Assembly: GCF_001613085.1 (NCBI RefSeq)
Contig: NZ_BDBR01000056.1
Coordinates: 1-58,813 of the forward strand
Direction: 5' to 3'
Source: Nocardia salmonicida NBRC 13393
Lineage (GTDB): Bacteria; Actinomycetota; Actinomycetes; Mycobacteriales; Mycobacteriaceae
Length of the DNA stretch: 58,813 bases
Positions 1 to 9,094 of the stretch are shown here, piece by piece. How positions within the stretch are numbered: the first letter of the stretch is position 1; each line of letters opens with the position of its first letter. The notes under the pieces were generated by a model. The model was not told where the DNA came from. It searched no databases and saw only the letters and a list, made by a program, of their open reading frames with translations. The position numbers and the translations under genes were made by a program.

Positions 1-201
1 CTGGGGGTGCGGTCATGGCGGACCTGGGGTGCAGGGTGTGGCTGGCAGGGCGGCGGTTATGGCGGCCTGTGGGGTGCACGGTGTGGCTGGGGGTGCGGTC
101 ATGGCGGACCTGGGGTGCACGGTGTGGCTGGGGGTGCGGTCATGGCGGACCTGGGGTGCACGGTGTGGCTGGCAGGGCGGTCATGGCGGACTTGGGGTGT
201 G
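1..201. repeat. 41-bp tandem repeat (minisatellite), about five units, cut by the window edge
   Basis: Five head-to-tail units lie at 1-41, 42-86, 87-127, 128-168 and 169 to about 201. The units at 87-127 and 128-168 are identical. The unit at 1-41 differs from them by one base, the 45-bp unit at 42-86 carries a small insertion and substitutions, and the last is degenerate. Each contains the core GGTCATGGCGGAC or a variant. The length is not a multiple of three and no frame has a stop here, so the long plus-strand reading frames through the array are by-products of the repeat. The array probably continues to the left of the window. Confidence 0.9.
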
Positions 202-429
202 CTGGGGGCGGGGAGTGCGTTAGGGCTGCGGATATCAGGGGAGTGCGTGGTGTGGCTGGGTGCACGGTGTGGTTGTGGGTGCCGGCGTTTGTTGCGGTGG
301 GCGCCTGCCTTGATTATCGGGCTGGGGTGGCTCGCCGATCTCCTCCCAGCTGCGGCGCACCCACGCGGGGGCCGAGAGTCGGTCGAGCTACCGGATTACG
401 TGTTGCCTCGCCTAGAGGTGGGGCAGCTG
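202..429. other. Spacer without recognisable gene
   Basis: This is the G-rich continuation of the repeat tract, with degraded GTGGTGTGGCTGG-like pieces to about 275. A more ordinary sequence then leads to the stop codon of the SURF1 gene. I see no RNA gene, no terminator hairpin and no coding frame that looks real on either strand. Confidence 0.5.
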
Positions 430-1296
430 TCAGCGGTTGCGGCCGTAACGGTCTGCTAGGCGGGCTTCGGTGGTGGGTTGGGCGGGCGTCGGTGTGTCTT
501 CGGTGGGGGTGGGGGCGGTCGGTGCAGACGGTTGGGCGCGGTCTCGGCGTCGGGCTTTGAGTTCGGCCACTACGAAATAGCCGAGGCCGAGGGGGGCCAT
601 CAGGCCGAAGGCCAGCCATTGGAGGCCGTAGGAGAGGTAGGGGCCCGCGTCGAGTTGGGGGAGGGGGGTGGGGGTGAAGGCGCCTGGTTGGTCGGCGGCC
701 AGTTGGAGGTAGCCGCCCTTGTCGGTGCCGGTCGGGATGGGGGTGAGGGGGGTGCCGAGGACGGTGGATTCCTGGGTGGTGTCGACGGTGTACACCTGGC
801 GGAAGCCGTCTTGGGTGCTGGGAGTCTTGTCGGGGACCACGCCCTCGGAGGCTCGGACTCGGGCCTCGATGCTGTGTGGGCCCGTGGGTGGGTCGGCGAT
901 CGCGGGTGGGCGGGTGCCGTCTACCGAGGCGACCAGGCCGCGATCGACCAGGAGGGTGCGGCCGTCTTCGAGACGGAAGGCGGCCAGGACCGCGTAACCG
1001 GGGGCGCCGTCGAGGTGGCGTAGCCGGACCAGGACGGTCGACTCGGGGACGAAGGCGCCGGTCGCGGTCACCTTGCGCCATTCGGTGTGGGTGCCTGCGT
1101 CGCCGTCGAGGACCTCGGTCACGGCCACGGGGTCGGCCTGCACGGAGTCGGCGATCAGTTGGTTGCGGTGCTCGGTGCTGTCGTTCTTGCCGAGCTGCCA
1201 CGGCGCGAGGACGGTGAAGCACAGGTAGGCGAACGCGGCGACGACCACCGCGAGGATCAGCCAGCTGGGGCGCAGTAGGAAGGCGATTTTGCGCAT
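430..1296 (-). CDS. SURF1 family protein (cytochrome oxidase assembly)
   Basis: A membrane protein of 288 residues in the SURF1 family, which assists assembly of haem a-containing cytochrome c oxidase. Two hydrophobic segments sit where the family has them, at about residues 10-30 and 222-243. They flank an extracytoplasmic domain with family-type phrases such as APWQLGK near the N-terminus and RTLLVDRGLV in the middle. A proline/threonine-rich tail of about 40 residues follows the second segment. The start overlaps the stop of the upstream phosphatase gene by one base (TGATG), so the two are probably translationally coupled. The same phosphatase-SURF1 pair exists in M. tuberculosis (Rv2234-Rv2235). 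Confidence 0.85.
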   Translation of the reverse strand: MRKIAFLLRPSWLILAVVVAAFAYLCFTVLAPWQLGKNDSTEHRNQLIADSVQADPVAVTEVLDGDAGTHTEWRKVTATGAFVPESTVLVRLRHLDGAPGYAVLAAFRLEDGRTLLVDRGLVASVDGTRPPAIADPPTGPHSIEARVRASEGVVPDKTPSTQDGFRQVYTVDTTQESTVLGTPLTPIPTGTDKGGYLQLAADQPGAFTPTPLPQLDAGPYLSYGLQWLAFGLMAPLGLGYFVVAELKARRRDRAQPSAPTAPTPTEDTPTPAQPTTEARLADRYGRNR

Positions 1297-1799
1297 CAGA
1301 GCGGCACGTCGGCGGGGTTGCGGGCGTCCAGTTCGGCGTGGACCCAGTCGAGCAGGCCGGGGACGGCGGCCTCGATCTGGTCGCGGACCAGGTCGAAGTC
1401 GGACTGGTCGCCATAGTACGGGTCCGGCACGTCGGGGCCGTCGGCCGCGGGGTCGAAGCTGCGCAGCAACCTGCGCTGGTCGGTGGGGACGCCGCGGTGT
1501 GCGAGCTCGCGGTCGTGGCCGGTGTCCAAGGCGATGATCAGGTCGGCGTCACTGTGCTCGGGACCGAAGGTCGCCGCGGTGTGCTCGGTCGGGTAGCCGG
1601 CCCGGCGCAGGGTCGCCTCGGTGCGCGGGTCGGCCGCATCGCCGACATGCCACGAACCGGTGCCCGCGCTGCTCACTCGCACCCGGTTCGCGAGGCCGGC
1701 TCGGTAGAGGTGCGCCTCGAACATCTTCGCGGCCATCGGTGACCGGCAGATATTGCCTGTGCAAATGAACGAGACATGTAAGGGACCCACGGGAGCCAT
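1296..1799 (-). CDS. ptpA: Low-molecular-weight protein-tyrosine phosphatase
   Basis: A 167-residue LMW protein-tyrosine phosphatase. The catalytic loop CTGNICRS is at residues 13-20 (nucleophile Cys13, Arg19), and the general-acid loop appears as DPYYG near residue 125. ATG at 1799 is chosen because family members begin about ten residues before the loop; an in-frame extension to 1949 adds only arginine-rich sequence. The M. tuberculosis relative PtpA is secreted into host cells, but no export signal is visible here, so that role is not implied. The gene is divergent from the CobC-like gene and coupled to SURF1. Confidence 0.9.
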   Translation of the reverse strand: MAPVGPLHVSFICTGNICRSPMAAKMFEAHLYRAGLANRVRVSSAGTGSWHVGDAADPRTEATLRRAGYPTEHTAATFGPEHSDADLIIALDTGHDRELAHRGVPTDQRRLLRSFDPAADGPDVPDPYYGDQSDFDLVRDQIEAAVPGLLDWVHAELDARNPADVPL

Positions 1800-1843
1800 T
1801 GTCGCTCGTGCTGCCGATTCGCCGCCACGTAGGGTGTTCAGTT

Positions 1844-2923
1844 GTGCTCGAGGACTCTGTCGACCCCGCGATGTTGCGCCACCACGGCGACGTGGAGGCG
1901 CGTCCGGGCATGCTCGATTTCGCGGTGAACGTCCAGGGCGTCGCCCCACCGGACTGGCTGCGCGAACGCCTCGCCGCCCGGCTCGGCGACCTCGGCCGCT
2001 ACCCGAGTTCCGACGACGAACGCGCCGCCCGCGCGGCCGTCGCCGCCCGCCACCACCGCTCGCCGGACGAGGTGCTGCTGCTGGCGGGCGCCGCCGAGGG
2101 GTTCGCGATGCTGCCTCGCCTGGCCCCCCGGCTCGCCGCCGTCATCCACCCGTCCTTCACCGAGCCGGAACTCGCATTACGTGAGGCTGATGTCCCGGTC
2201 GCCAGGGTGATCCTCGAACGCCCGTACACCCTCGACCCCACCCTGGTCCCCGACGAGGCCGACCTCGTGGTCGTCGGCAATCCCACCAACCCCACCTCGA
2301 TCCTGCACCCCGCCGAGACGATTCAGGCACTGCGCCGACCAGGCCGGATCATCGTGATCGACGAAGCCTTCGCCGATGCGGTCGCCGGTGGGCACAGCGC
2401 CGATGGTGTGCGATCCAGCCCCGCGTCCGAGGAACCGGAGTCGTTGGCCGGTTTCTCCGCTCCCGATGTTCTGGTTTTCCGCAGCCTCACCAAGACGTGG
2501 GCACTGGCCGGTTTGCGTTGCGGCTACGCCCTCGGCGCTCCCGAAGTCCTGGCACGGCTCACCCATGGCCGCCCGCACTGGCCTCTCGGCACCCTCCAAC
2601 TCGAGGCGATCATCGCCACCGCCGAACCCACCGCCGTCGCCGAATCCCGCCGGCACGCACACCGCATCGCCGCGGACCGCACCGCCATGATCGACCGACT
2701 CACCGCGCTCGGCGTCGACGTCCACACCTCGGCCACCGGCCCGTTCCTGCTCCTGCGCGTCCCCGACGGCGCCCTGCTGCGCAAACACCTCGCCGACCTC
2801 GGCATCGCGGTGCGCCGCGCCGACACCTTCCCCGGGCTCGGTCCCGACCACCTCCGCGTCGCGGTGCGTGGCGCCGCCGAAGTCGACCGGTTGATCGACG
2901 CGCTGCGCGCGGCACTGTGGTGA
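1844..2923 (+). CDS. cobC: CobC-like PLP-dependent aminotransferase (Rv2231c type)
   Basis: A fold-type I PLP enzyme of 359 residues in the histidinol-phosphate aminotransferase/threonine-phosphate decarboxylase group. Visible motifs are the asparagine motif VVGNPTNPTS, the aspartate motif VIDEAF and the PLP-lysine motif SLTKTWALAGLRCGY. It is the positional and sequence relative of M. tuberculosis Rv2231c, annotated CobC. The substrate cannot be read from sequence, so L-threonine-phosphate decarboxylation is inference. The GTG at 1844 follows TAGGG at a usual distance. TTG 1799 and GTG 1808 are in-frame alternatives that would crowd the divergent phosphatase start. NIF3 follows after 45 bp. 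Confidence 0.75.
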   Translation: MLEDSVDPAMLRHHGDVEARPGMLDFAVNVQGVAPPDWLRERLAARLGDLGRYPSSDDERAARAAVAARHHRSPDEVLLLAGAAEGFAMLPRLAPRLAAVIHPSFTEPELALREADVPVARVILERPYTLDPTLVPDEADLVVVGNPTNPTSILHPAETIQALRRPGRIIVIDEAFADAVAGGHSADGVRSSPASEEPESLAGFSAPDVLVFRSLTKTWALAGLRCGYALGAPEVLARLTHGRPHWPLGTLQLEAIIATAEPTAVAESRRHAHRIAADRTAMIDRLTALGVDVHTSATGPFLLLRVPDGALLRKHLADLGIAVRRADTFPGLGPDHLRVAVRGAAEVDRLIDALRAALW

Positions 2924-2968
2924 CTCGGCCACAGTGACGAAAGTTCCGACGGAAAGAAGGAGGCAGCG

Positions 2969-4084
2969 GTGACCGACCTGGCCGAACTGATCGGGGTACT
3001 CGACGCGGCATACCCGCCGAGACTGGCCGAATCGTGGGATTCGGTGGGGCTCGTCTGTGGTGACCCCGCGCAGGAGGTCACCAAGGTGGTGTTCGCCGTC
3101 GACGCGACCGCCGCTGTTGTCGACGAGGCGATCGGTTGGGGCGCACAGGCTTTGGTCGTGCACCATCCGCTGCTGTTGCGCGGGGTCGACACCGTCGCCG
3201 CCGATACGCCGAAAGGCGCACTGCTGCACCGGTTGATCCGCTCCGGCTGTGCCCTGTTCTCCGCCCACACCAACGCCGACTCCGCCGACCCGGGCGTCTC
3301 CGACGCGCTGGCCGCCGCCGTCGGCCTCACCGTCACCGGCCCGCTGGATCCCAAACCGCTTGCCTCCGTGGACAAGTGGGTAATCCAGGTGCCCCAGACC
3401 CACACGGCTTCCTTGATGTCGGCCTTGTTCACCGCGGGCGCGGGCGCGATCGGCGACTACCGCGAAGCCGCTTGGTACACCGCGGGCACCGGCCAATTCC
3501 TGCCGATCGCGGGCGCCAACCCGGCGATCGGGGCGATCGGCACCGTCGAAACCGTCACCGAGGACGCCGTCGAGGTGGTCGCGCCCCCGACTTCCCGCCT
3601 CGCCGTACTCGCCGCCTTGCGCGCCGCCCATCCCTACGAGGAACCGGCCTACCACGTCACCGAACGCGCACCCCTGCCGTCCTCGCTCGGCATCGGCCGC
3701 ATCGGTGAACTCCCGCAGCCCGAGACCCTGCGCGAGTTCACCGCCCGCGTCGGCGTCGGCCTGCCACGCACCGTCTGGGGCGTGCGCGCCGCGGGCGATC
3801 CCGAACGCGTCATCGAACGCGTAGCCGTCTGCGGCGGCGCGGGCGACTCCTACCTCGACAAGGCCATCCGCGCCGGCGTCGACGCCTACCTCACCTCCGA
3901 TCTGCGCCACCACCCCGTCGACGAACACCTCCGCCGCGGCGGCCCCGCCCTCATCGACGCCGCGCACTGGGCCACCGAGTTCCCCTGGTGCGGTCAAGCC
4001 GAACAGTTCGTCAACACCGCCCTCCCCGCGGTGCGGACCCGCGTTTCGACGCTGCGCACCGACCCGTGGACGGTCAGCGGCTGA
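2969..4084 (+). CDS. NIF3/DUF34 family metal-binding protein
   Basis: A 371-residue member of the NIF3 (DUF34) family, often annotated GTP cyclohydrolase 1 type 2; the true reaction is unsettled. Metal-ligand motifs are present: VVHHPLLLRGVD and AHTNADSA in the N-terminal half, and TSDLRHHPVDE with IDAAHWATE in the C-terminal half. The middle third is the PII/CutA-like insert typical of the about 370-residue bacterial form. The GTG start follows a strong ribosome site (AAGGAGG). Gene order CobC-NIF3-zinc ribbon-RNase H is the same as in mycobacteria. Confidence 0.88.
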   Translation: MTDLAELIGVLDAAYPPRLAESWDSVGLVCGDPAQEVTKVVFAVDATAAVVDEAIGWGAQALVVHHPLLLRGVDTVAADTPKGALLHRLIRSGCALFSAHTNADSADPGVSDALAAAVGLTVTGPLDPKPLASVDKWVIQVPQTHTASLMSALFTAGAGAIGDYREAAWYTAGTGQFLPIAGANPAIGAIGTVETVTEDAVEVVAPPTSRLAVLAALRAAHPYEEPAYHVTERAPLPSSLGIGRIGELPQPETLREFTARVGVGLPRTVWGVRAAGDPERVIERVAVCGGAGDSYLDKAIRAGVDAYLTSDLRHHPVDEHLRRGGPALIDAAHWATEFPWCGQAEQFVNTALPAVRTRVSTLRTDPWTVSG

Positions 4085-4325
4085 TCGGTGTCACCACTGG
4101 CGGCCAGCGCCTCGACGGCGAGGGGCTCGTTGCATCGACCACGAGGGCGCTCTTCGGCCGTTCCCACAGCAACCGCCCGACACCCTCCTGGCGGTAGGCG
4201 CCCGGCTTGCCCCAGCGTTCGGTTCCCGCCTTCGGCGATCTCTTCGGGTCATGGCGTGATCACACCCCGCGGCGCGGTACGGTTGATCGATCCATCCGTC
4301 CACTGTGTTCAGGAGTTCGTGCGCG

Positions 4326-5063
4326 TTGAATGTCGAACCGTCGGTCCAGACCAAGCTGTTGCAGCTCGCAGGAGTCGATGCCGAGTTGACGCGCATCGCC
4401 CATCGCCGTTCCGCGCTGCCGGAGCAGCAGGAAGTGGCGCGTCTGGCGGCCGAGCGCAACGGCTACAAGGACGCGGCCGTGGCGGTGGAGATCGGCATCG
4501 ACGATCTGGACCGCGACATCCGCAAGCTCGAGGGCGAGGTCGAAGCCGTCCGCAAGCGTGAGGACCGCGATCGCGGCATGCTCACCGCGGGCACCGTCGC
4601 CGCCAAGCAGCTCTCCGAGCTCCAGCACGAACTGGGCAGCCTGGAGCGTCGCCGCTCGGTGCTCGAGGACGAGCTGCTGACCGTGATGGAGCAGCGCGAG
4701 GCGATGCTCGCCGACCACGACCACGCGGGTGCGCGGCTCAGCAAGGCCGACCACGACCTCGAAGACGCCGAACGCCTGCGCGACGAGGCGATGGCCGATC
4801 TCGAAGTGGCGCAGCAGCGTTGCGAGAAGGATCGCTCCGAGCTGATCGGTCTGTTCCCCGGCGAGCTGATCGCCGTCTACGACAAGCAGCGCGCGGCGCA
4901 CGGTGTCGGCGCGGCCCTGCTGCAGGCCCGTCGCTGCGGCGCCTGCCGGATCGAGATCGACCGCGGCGAGATGCAGCGCATCGCCAAGGCCGCGCCCGAC
5001 GCGGTCCTGCGCTGCCCGGAGTGCAGCGCGATCATGGTGCGTACCAAGGAATCGGGGCTGTGA
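4326..5063 (+). CDS. Coiled-coil zinc-ribbon protein (Rv2229c type)
   Basis: A 245-residue protein with a long charged helical coiled coil over about residues 10-180 and a C-terminal C4 zinc ribbon (CGAC...CPEC). It belongs to the C4-type zinc ribbon family, whose members may bind nucleic acid; the function is not established. TTG at 4326 is preferred because AGGAG precedes it by about ten bases and homologues begin near this point. An in-frame GTG at 4305 lies upstream of that ribosome site. A 241-bp gap separates it from NIF3, while the RNase H gene follows within 17 bp, suggesting that these two form one unit. Confidence 0.85.
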   Translation: MNVEPSVQTKLLQLAGVDAELTRIAHRRSALPEQQEVARLAAERNGYKDAAVAVEIGIDDLDRDIRKLEGEVEAVRKREDRDRGMLTAGTVAAKQLSELQHELGSLERRRSVLEDELLTVMEQREAMLADHDHAGARLSKADHDLEDAERLRDEAMADLEVAQQRCEKDRSELIGLFPGELIAVYDKQRAAHGVGAALLQARRCGACRIEIDRGEMQRIAKAAPDAVLRCPECSAIMVRTKESGL

Positions 5064-5079
5064 CCGGATCGGCGCGTCG

Positions 5080-6210
5080 ATGACCGAGGTGATCGTCGAA
5101 GCCGACGGCGGCTCGCGCGGCAATCCCGGCCCGGCCGGTTACGGCGCGGTGGTGTTCGCCGCCGATCACGTGCGGGTGCTCGCCGAACGCAAGGAGTTCA
5201 TCGGCGTCGCCACCAACAATGTGGCCGAATACCGTGGTCTCATCGCGGGTTTGGCGGCGTCGGCCGAGTTGGGCGCGCGCGTCGTCACGGTGCGCATGGA
5301 CTCAAAGCTCGTCGTCGAACAGATGTCGGGACGCTGGAAGATCAAGCACGCCTCGATGATTCCGCTCGCCGAGCAGGCGCGGGCGCTGGTCGCCGGATTC
5401 GATCGGGTGAGCTTCACCTGGATTCCGCGCGCGGAGAACTCCCACGCCGACCGGCTCGCGAACGAGGCGATGGACGACGGTGAACTCACCGGAACCGTGC
5501 GCGAGGCCGTCGCGGCCGGACATGCTGCCGGTGACGAAGTCGCGGTGCCGAAATCGGTTGATGCGAACAAGGTTTCGCCCGGCTGGACCGGTGCCGTCGG
5601 CAAGCCCACCCGTCTGCTGCTGTTGCGCCACGGCCAGACCGCGCTGTCGGTGGAGCGCCGGTATTCCGGTCGCGGCAATCCGCCACTGACCGACCTCGGT
5701 CGCGAGCAGGTCGAACGCGCCGCGAAAATGCTTGCCGCCAAAGGCGATATCGCCGCGGTCGTGAGCTCCCCGCTGCAGCGGGCCCGGTCCACCGCCGAAG
5801 CCGCAGCGTCCGCCATCGGCGTGCCGTTGCGCATCCTCGACGGCCTCACCGAGACCGATTTCGGCGACTGGGAAGGTCTCACCTTCGCCGAGGCTGCCGA
5901 GCGTGATCCGCTGCTGCACCGCGAGTGGCTCGGCGACCCGTCGATCCCCGCACCCGGCGGCGAGAGTTTCGATCAGGTCCGCGAACGGGTCGAAGGGGTG
6001 CGCCGCGATCTGGTGGCGCTGTACCCGGGCCAGAACGTGGTGGCGGTCAGCCACGTGACCCCGATCAAAACCCTGCTGCAACTGGCGCTGGGCGTCGGCC
6101 CGTCGCTGCTGTACCGCCTGCACCTCGACCTCGCGTCGCTGTGCGTCGCCGAGTTCTATCCCGACGGTGGCGCCTCGGTGCGCCTGGTCAACGACACCTC
6201 GTACCTGTGA
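5080..6210 (+). CDS. Bifunctional RNase HI / acid phosphatase
   Basis: A fusion of 376 residues like M. tuberculosis Rv2228c. Residues 1-130 are an RNase HI domain with DGGSRGNPG at the first catalytic Asp (Asp9), AEYRG, RMDSKLV and HADRLANEA. From about residue 180 there is a histidine-phosphatase domain with the RHG motif LLLRHGQT, LTETDFGDWEGL and the second histidine in VSHVTPIK. In Rv2228c the second domain acts as an alpha-ribazole phosphatase/acid phosphatase in cobalamin synthesis, which fits the nearby CobC-like gene. All catalytic motifs of both domains are intact. The start is the ATG at 5080; longer in-frame extensions run into the zinc-ribbon gene. Confidence 0.9.
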   Translation: MTEVIVEADGGSRGNPGPAGYGAVVFAADHVRVLAERKEFIGVATNNVAEYRGLIAGLAASAELGARVVTVRMDSKLVVEQMSGRWKIKHASMIPLAEQARALVAGFDRVSFTWIPRAENSHADRLANEAMDDGELTGTVREAVAAGHAAGDEVAVPKSVDANKVSPGWTGAVGKPTRLLLLRHGQTALSVERRYSGRGNPPLTDLGREQVERAAKMLAAKGDIAAVVSSPLQRARSTAEAAASAIGVPLRILDGLTETDFGDWEGLTFAEAAERDPLLHREWLGDPSIPAPGGESFDQVRERVEGVRRDLVALYPGQNVVAVSHVTPIKTLLQLALGVGPSLLYRLHLDLASLCVAEFYPDGGASVRLVNDTSYL

Positions 6211-6335
6211 GCTAGCCGCTTGTCACCTGGGCACGGTACGGTCGCCCCGGCGCACGGTCGGCGTAACGACGACGCCGCATTTCCCGAAAGATTCTCGGGC
6301 ATGCGGAATGCCGCGGCCACAAGGAAAGGTACTTG

Positions 6336-7040
6336 ATGAGGTTTCTACGGATGGCGGCGTTTGCGGCGGCCATCGCGGGGGTGCTCACCGCGTCCGCGGG
6401 CGCGGGTAGCGTGACGGCCGACCCGAGCGTGGTGCTCGGCGCGGCCTCGGGCATTGTCTTCGACAACAACTCCGGTTGCTCGCTCACGGCCATCGGCCAC
6501 GACGGCGCGGGCCGCCTCGTCGGTCTCACCGCGGGGCACTGCGCGCCGACCGGTTCGCGCGTCGGCGCCGAGCAGGCGCTCAAGGCGGGCGTGATCGGCA
6601 CGGTCGCGTATTCCGACGACGGCGACTACCTGGATTTCGCTGTGCTGCAACTGGATGCGTCGAAGGTGGTGCCGGTGCGCACCATCGGCCAGACCACCGT
6701 CGCGGGTATCGGCGCCTCGCCCGGCCCCGGTACCACGGTGTGCTCGGACGGCCGCACCAGCGGTCGTAGCTGCGGCGTGGTGTGGGGTGAGCTCGAAGGC
6801 ACCTCCATCAACCAATACTGCTCGCAGCCGGGCGATTCCGGCGGACCCGTCGTGGTCGGCGACCGCCTCGTCGGCATGAACCAGGGCCGTCTCACCGGCC
6901 TCGGCCCTGTCGACTTCGACGTTCCCTGCACCGGCGGCGCCAACCCGATTCACTCGCCCGCCTACTTCCAGCCCATCCAGGTGATCCTGGACGTGCTCAA
7001 CCGCGCGGGCGGCGTGGGCGCGGGCTTCCAGCCCATCTGA
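6336..7040 (+). CDS. Secreted trypsin/chymotrypsin-like serine protease (S1)
   Basis: A 234-residue protein with a Sec signal peptide (residues 1 to about 28, alanine-rich) and a compact S1 protease domain. The catalytic triad is visible as His in TAGHCA, Asp in DYLDFAVL and Ser in QPGDSGGPV. Cysteines near the His, in VCSDG/RSCG and around the Ser could form disulfides, as in actinobacterial alpha-lytic-type proteases. No pro-domain is evident. The ATG at 6336 follows AAGGAAAGG. It is single-standing, with a strong terminator immediately downstream. Substrate unknown. Confidence 0.85.
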   Translation: MRFLRMAAFAAAIAGVLTASAGAGSVTADPSVVLGAASGIVFDNNSGCSLTAIGHDGAGRLVGLTAGHCAPTGSRVGAEQALKAGVIGTVAYSDDGDYLDFAVLQLDASKVVPVRTIGQTTVAGIGASPGPGTTVCSDGRTSGRSCGVVWGELEGTSINQYCSQPGDSGGPVVVGDRLVGMNQGRLTGLGPVDFDVPCTGGANPIHSPAYFQPIQVILDVLNRAGGVGAGFQPI

Positions 7041-7056
7041 TAGACCCGCGAAACCA

Positions 7057-7093
7057 CAAGGGGCGCAGCATCGAACAGGTGCTGCGCCCCTTG
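7057..7093. terminator. Strong hairpin terminator between protease and Nudix genes
   Basis: A perfect 14-bp inverted repeat (CAAGGGGCGCAGCA and its complement) surrounds a 9-base loop, with no T-run of note. It lies 17 bp past the protease stop, between convergent genes, and probably serves both. Confidence 0.85.
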
Positions 7094-7122
7094 TCGTCGA
7101 GGGTCGGAGAAGGTCGCCGCAG

Positions 7123-7659
7123 TCAGCCGAGACCGCGCTCGTGCATGAGTAGCAACCCGTAGGCGGCTACCGTGTGGGCGTCGATGATCTCGCCGCGCAG
7201 GATCATCGCCTCGACCTGTGAACGGGAGAACCAGGCCGTGCGCATGTCCTGCTCCTCGTGTTCGCGGTCCGGCTCGCCCGGTGTGAGGCCGGTGGCGAGG
7301 AAACAGTGGCCGCGCTGGTCGGTCAGTGCGGGTGCCGCGGCCAGAGCGCCGAGTCGAAGCATGTGTTCGGCGCGCAGCCCGGTCTCCTCACGCAATTCGT
7401 TGTGCGCCAACTCGACCGGCGTCGCAGTGGTGCCGTGTGGCGGTGTGCCCGCGGGGAACTCCCAGCACCGCATGCCCAGCGGATAACGGAACTGTTCGAC
7501 GAGGTGGAATCCCGTGCCGTCGAAGGGGATCACCAGTGCCCAGTCGACCTTGTCGAGGACGCCGTAGATCCCCACCGAGCCGTCCGCCCGCCGAACAGTG
7601 TCCTCCCGCAACCGCATCCACGGGTTGGTGTACAACGTGCGCGAGCTGATCTGTTCCAT
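7123..7659 (-). CDS. Nudix hydrolase (ADP-ribose pyrophosphatase type)
   Basis: A 178-residue Nudix-fold protein. The metal-binding core ELREETGL is present, but the full signature is irregular: the usual Arg of the REUXEE motif is Asn, and the upstream Gly is displaced by two residues. The phrases EQFRYPLGMRCWEFPAGT are typical of the ADP-ribose/nucleotide-sugar group. ATG at 7659 is used; an in-frame start at 7677 would add six residues. It converges on the serine protease across the terminator. Substrate not predictable. Confidence 0.8.
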   Translation of the reverse strand: MEQISSRTLYTNPWMRLREDTVRRADGSVGIYGVLDKVDWALVIPFDGTGFHLVEQFRYPLGMRCWEFPAGTPPHGTTATPVELAHNELREETGLRAEHMLRLGALAAAPALTDQRGHCFLATGLTPGEPDREHEEQDMRTAWFSRSQVEAMILRGEIIDAHTVAAYGLLLMHERGLG

Positions 7660-7699
7660 CACCCCATGGTGCCCCACCCCCGCGGCGTATCCGGGCGGT

Positions 7700-8587
7700 T
7701 CAGGGGCGAAGGACCGACACCAGGAAATCGGTCTGGTCGCGCACTACCTGTTCGAAGACATCGTCGAAGTACACGTCGAAGTGGCCGACCGGATACTGCT
7801 TGACCACCGCGTGTTTGGTGCGTTCGGCGGCCTTGCGGGTCGGGCCGACGGGGGCGATCGAGTCGTTTTCGGCGATCGCGTAGAAGACGGGGACCTTCAA
7901 CGACTTGGCGCGGCGGCCGGGGGAGTCGAATAGGGTCGAGAAGGCCACGCGGGCACCGACTTTGGGGTCGTAGGTGGCGCTCTCCTCGGCTAGTCGGCCG
8001 TAGCCCTCCGGCACGTCGGTGGCGCTCATCAACGCCGCGGAGCGTTTGCGCCCGGCCAGGCGGATGCGGATGGGCTTGCGGCGGATCGGGCCGAAGAGCA
8101 GGTCGGTGGCGGCAATGGTGGCGACCTTGGTGAGGCTGATCGGACCCTTCGCCATCCCCGACGCCCAGCCGCTGGTGAACGGCACCTGGGCCACCACCGC
8201 GGCGAGGTAATCGTCGTCGGGCGCCACCGCGAGCACGTGTCCACCGCCGAACGAGGTGCCCCACAACGCGATCCGCGTGGCATCGAAGCCCCGGATGCTG
8301 CGCGCGTAGGCGATTGCGGCCTTCCAGTCCTGCCGCTGACGGGCGATGTCGATCACCTGGCGAGGCGAACCCTCACTGGCACCGAAATTCCGGTAGTCGA
8401 ACGCCAGCACCCCCATTCCCGCCGCGACGAACCGCCGCGCATACCGATCCAACCCCATCTCGCGGGTGGCCCCGAGCCCGTGTCCCATGATCACCAACGG
8501 GCGCGGACGAGGCGCGCCGTCGGGCAGGTAGAGCCACGCGGCGCACTGCTGGTCACCCGAAGGGAAACTGACGTCGACACGTTCCAT
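7700..8587 (-). CDS. Alpha/beta hydrolase
   Basis: A 295-residue soluble alpha/beta hydrolase. It has the oxyanion-hole phrase MGHGLGATREMG, a DYRNFGASEG strand-turn, the nucleophile elbow GTSFGG, and a late acid/His pair (AENDS and VGHFDVYF). It resembles the uncharacterised peptidase/esterase-like hydrolases of the YfhR/S9-related group. There is no signal peptide. It lies 40 bp upstream of the Nudix gene on the same strand and may be cotranscribed with it. Confidence 0.8.
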   Translation of the reverse strand: MERVDVSFPSGDQQCAAWLYLPDGAPRPRPLVIMGHGLGATREMGLDRYARRFVAAGMGVLAFDYRNFGASEGSPRQVIDIARQRQDWKAAIAYARSIRGFDATRIALWGTSFGGGHVLAVAPDDDYLAAVVAQVPFTSGWASGMAKGPISLTKVATIAATDLLFGPIRRKPIRIRLAGRKRSAALMSATDVPEGYGRLAEESATYDPKVGARVAFSTLFDSPGRRAKSLKVPVFYAIAENDSIAPVGPTRKAAERTKHAVVKQYPVGHFDVYFDDVFEQVVRDQTDFLVSVLRP

Positions 8588-8606
8588 GAGTCAATACCGT
8601 AGCGAG

Positions 8607-8612
8607 TACTCT
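8607..8612 (+). promoter_or_regulatory. -10 element of the RNase P RNA gene
   Basis: TACTCT lies six bases before the predicted 5' end of the RNA, correct for a housekeeping -10. The -35 is weak (TTCCAT near 8582). Confidence 0.5.
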
Positions 8613-8617
8613 GTACC

Positions 8618-9034
<417 letters not shown>

Positions 9035-9045
9035 ACGAAACGAGA

Positions 9046-9076
9046 AGGCGGCGGTTCCCACCGGGAGCCGCCGCCT
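9046..9076. terminator. Terminator hairpin of rnpB, shared with convergent lipoprotein gene
   Basis: A 14-bp stem (AGGCGGCGGTTCCC with its complement, one G-U pair) closes a 3-base loop 12 bases after the RNA end. Confidence 0.8.
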
Positions 9077-9094
9077 CGCTTCGCCGCTGACGGC

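Noticed and set aside
7..560. Long plus-strand frames (150 and 181 codons) through the left-edge array
   Set aside because: They arise because the 41-bp unit has no stops in any frame; the products are rotated translations of one repeat with Gly/Trp/Arg bias and no family resemblance.
2177..3997. 606-codon minus-strand frame opposite the CobC-like and NIF3 genes
   Set aside because: Antisense shadow of two well-recognised genes; the product is Gly/Asp/Val-rich low-complexity sequence.
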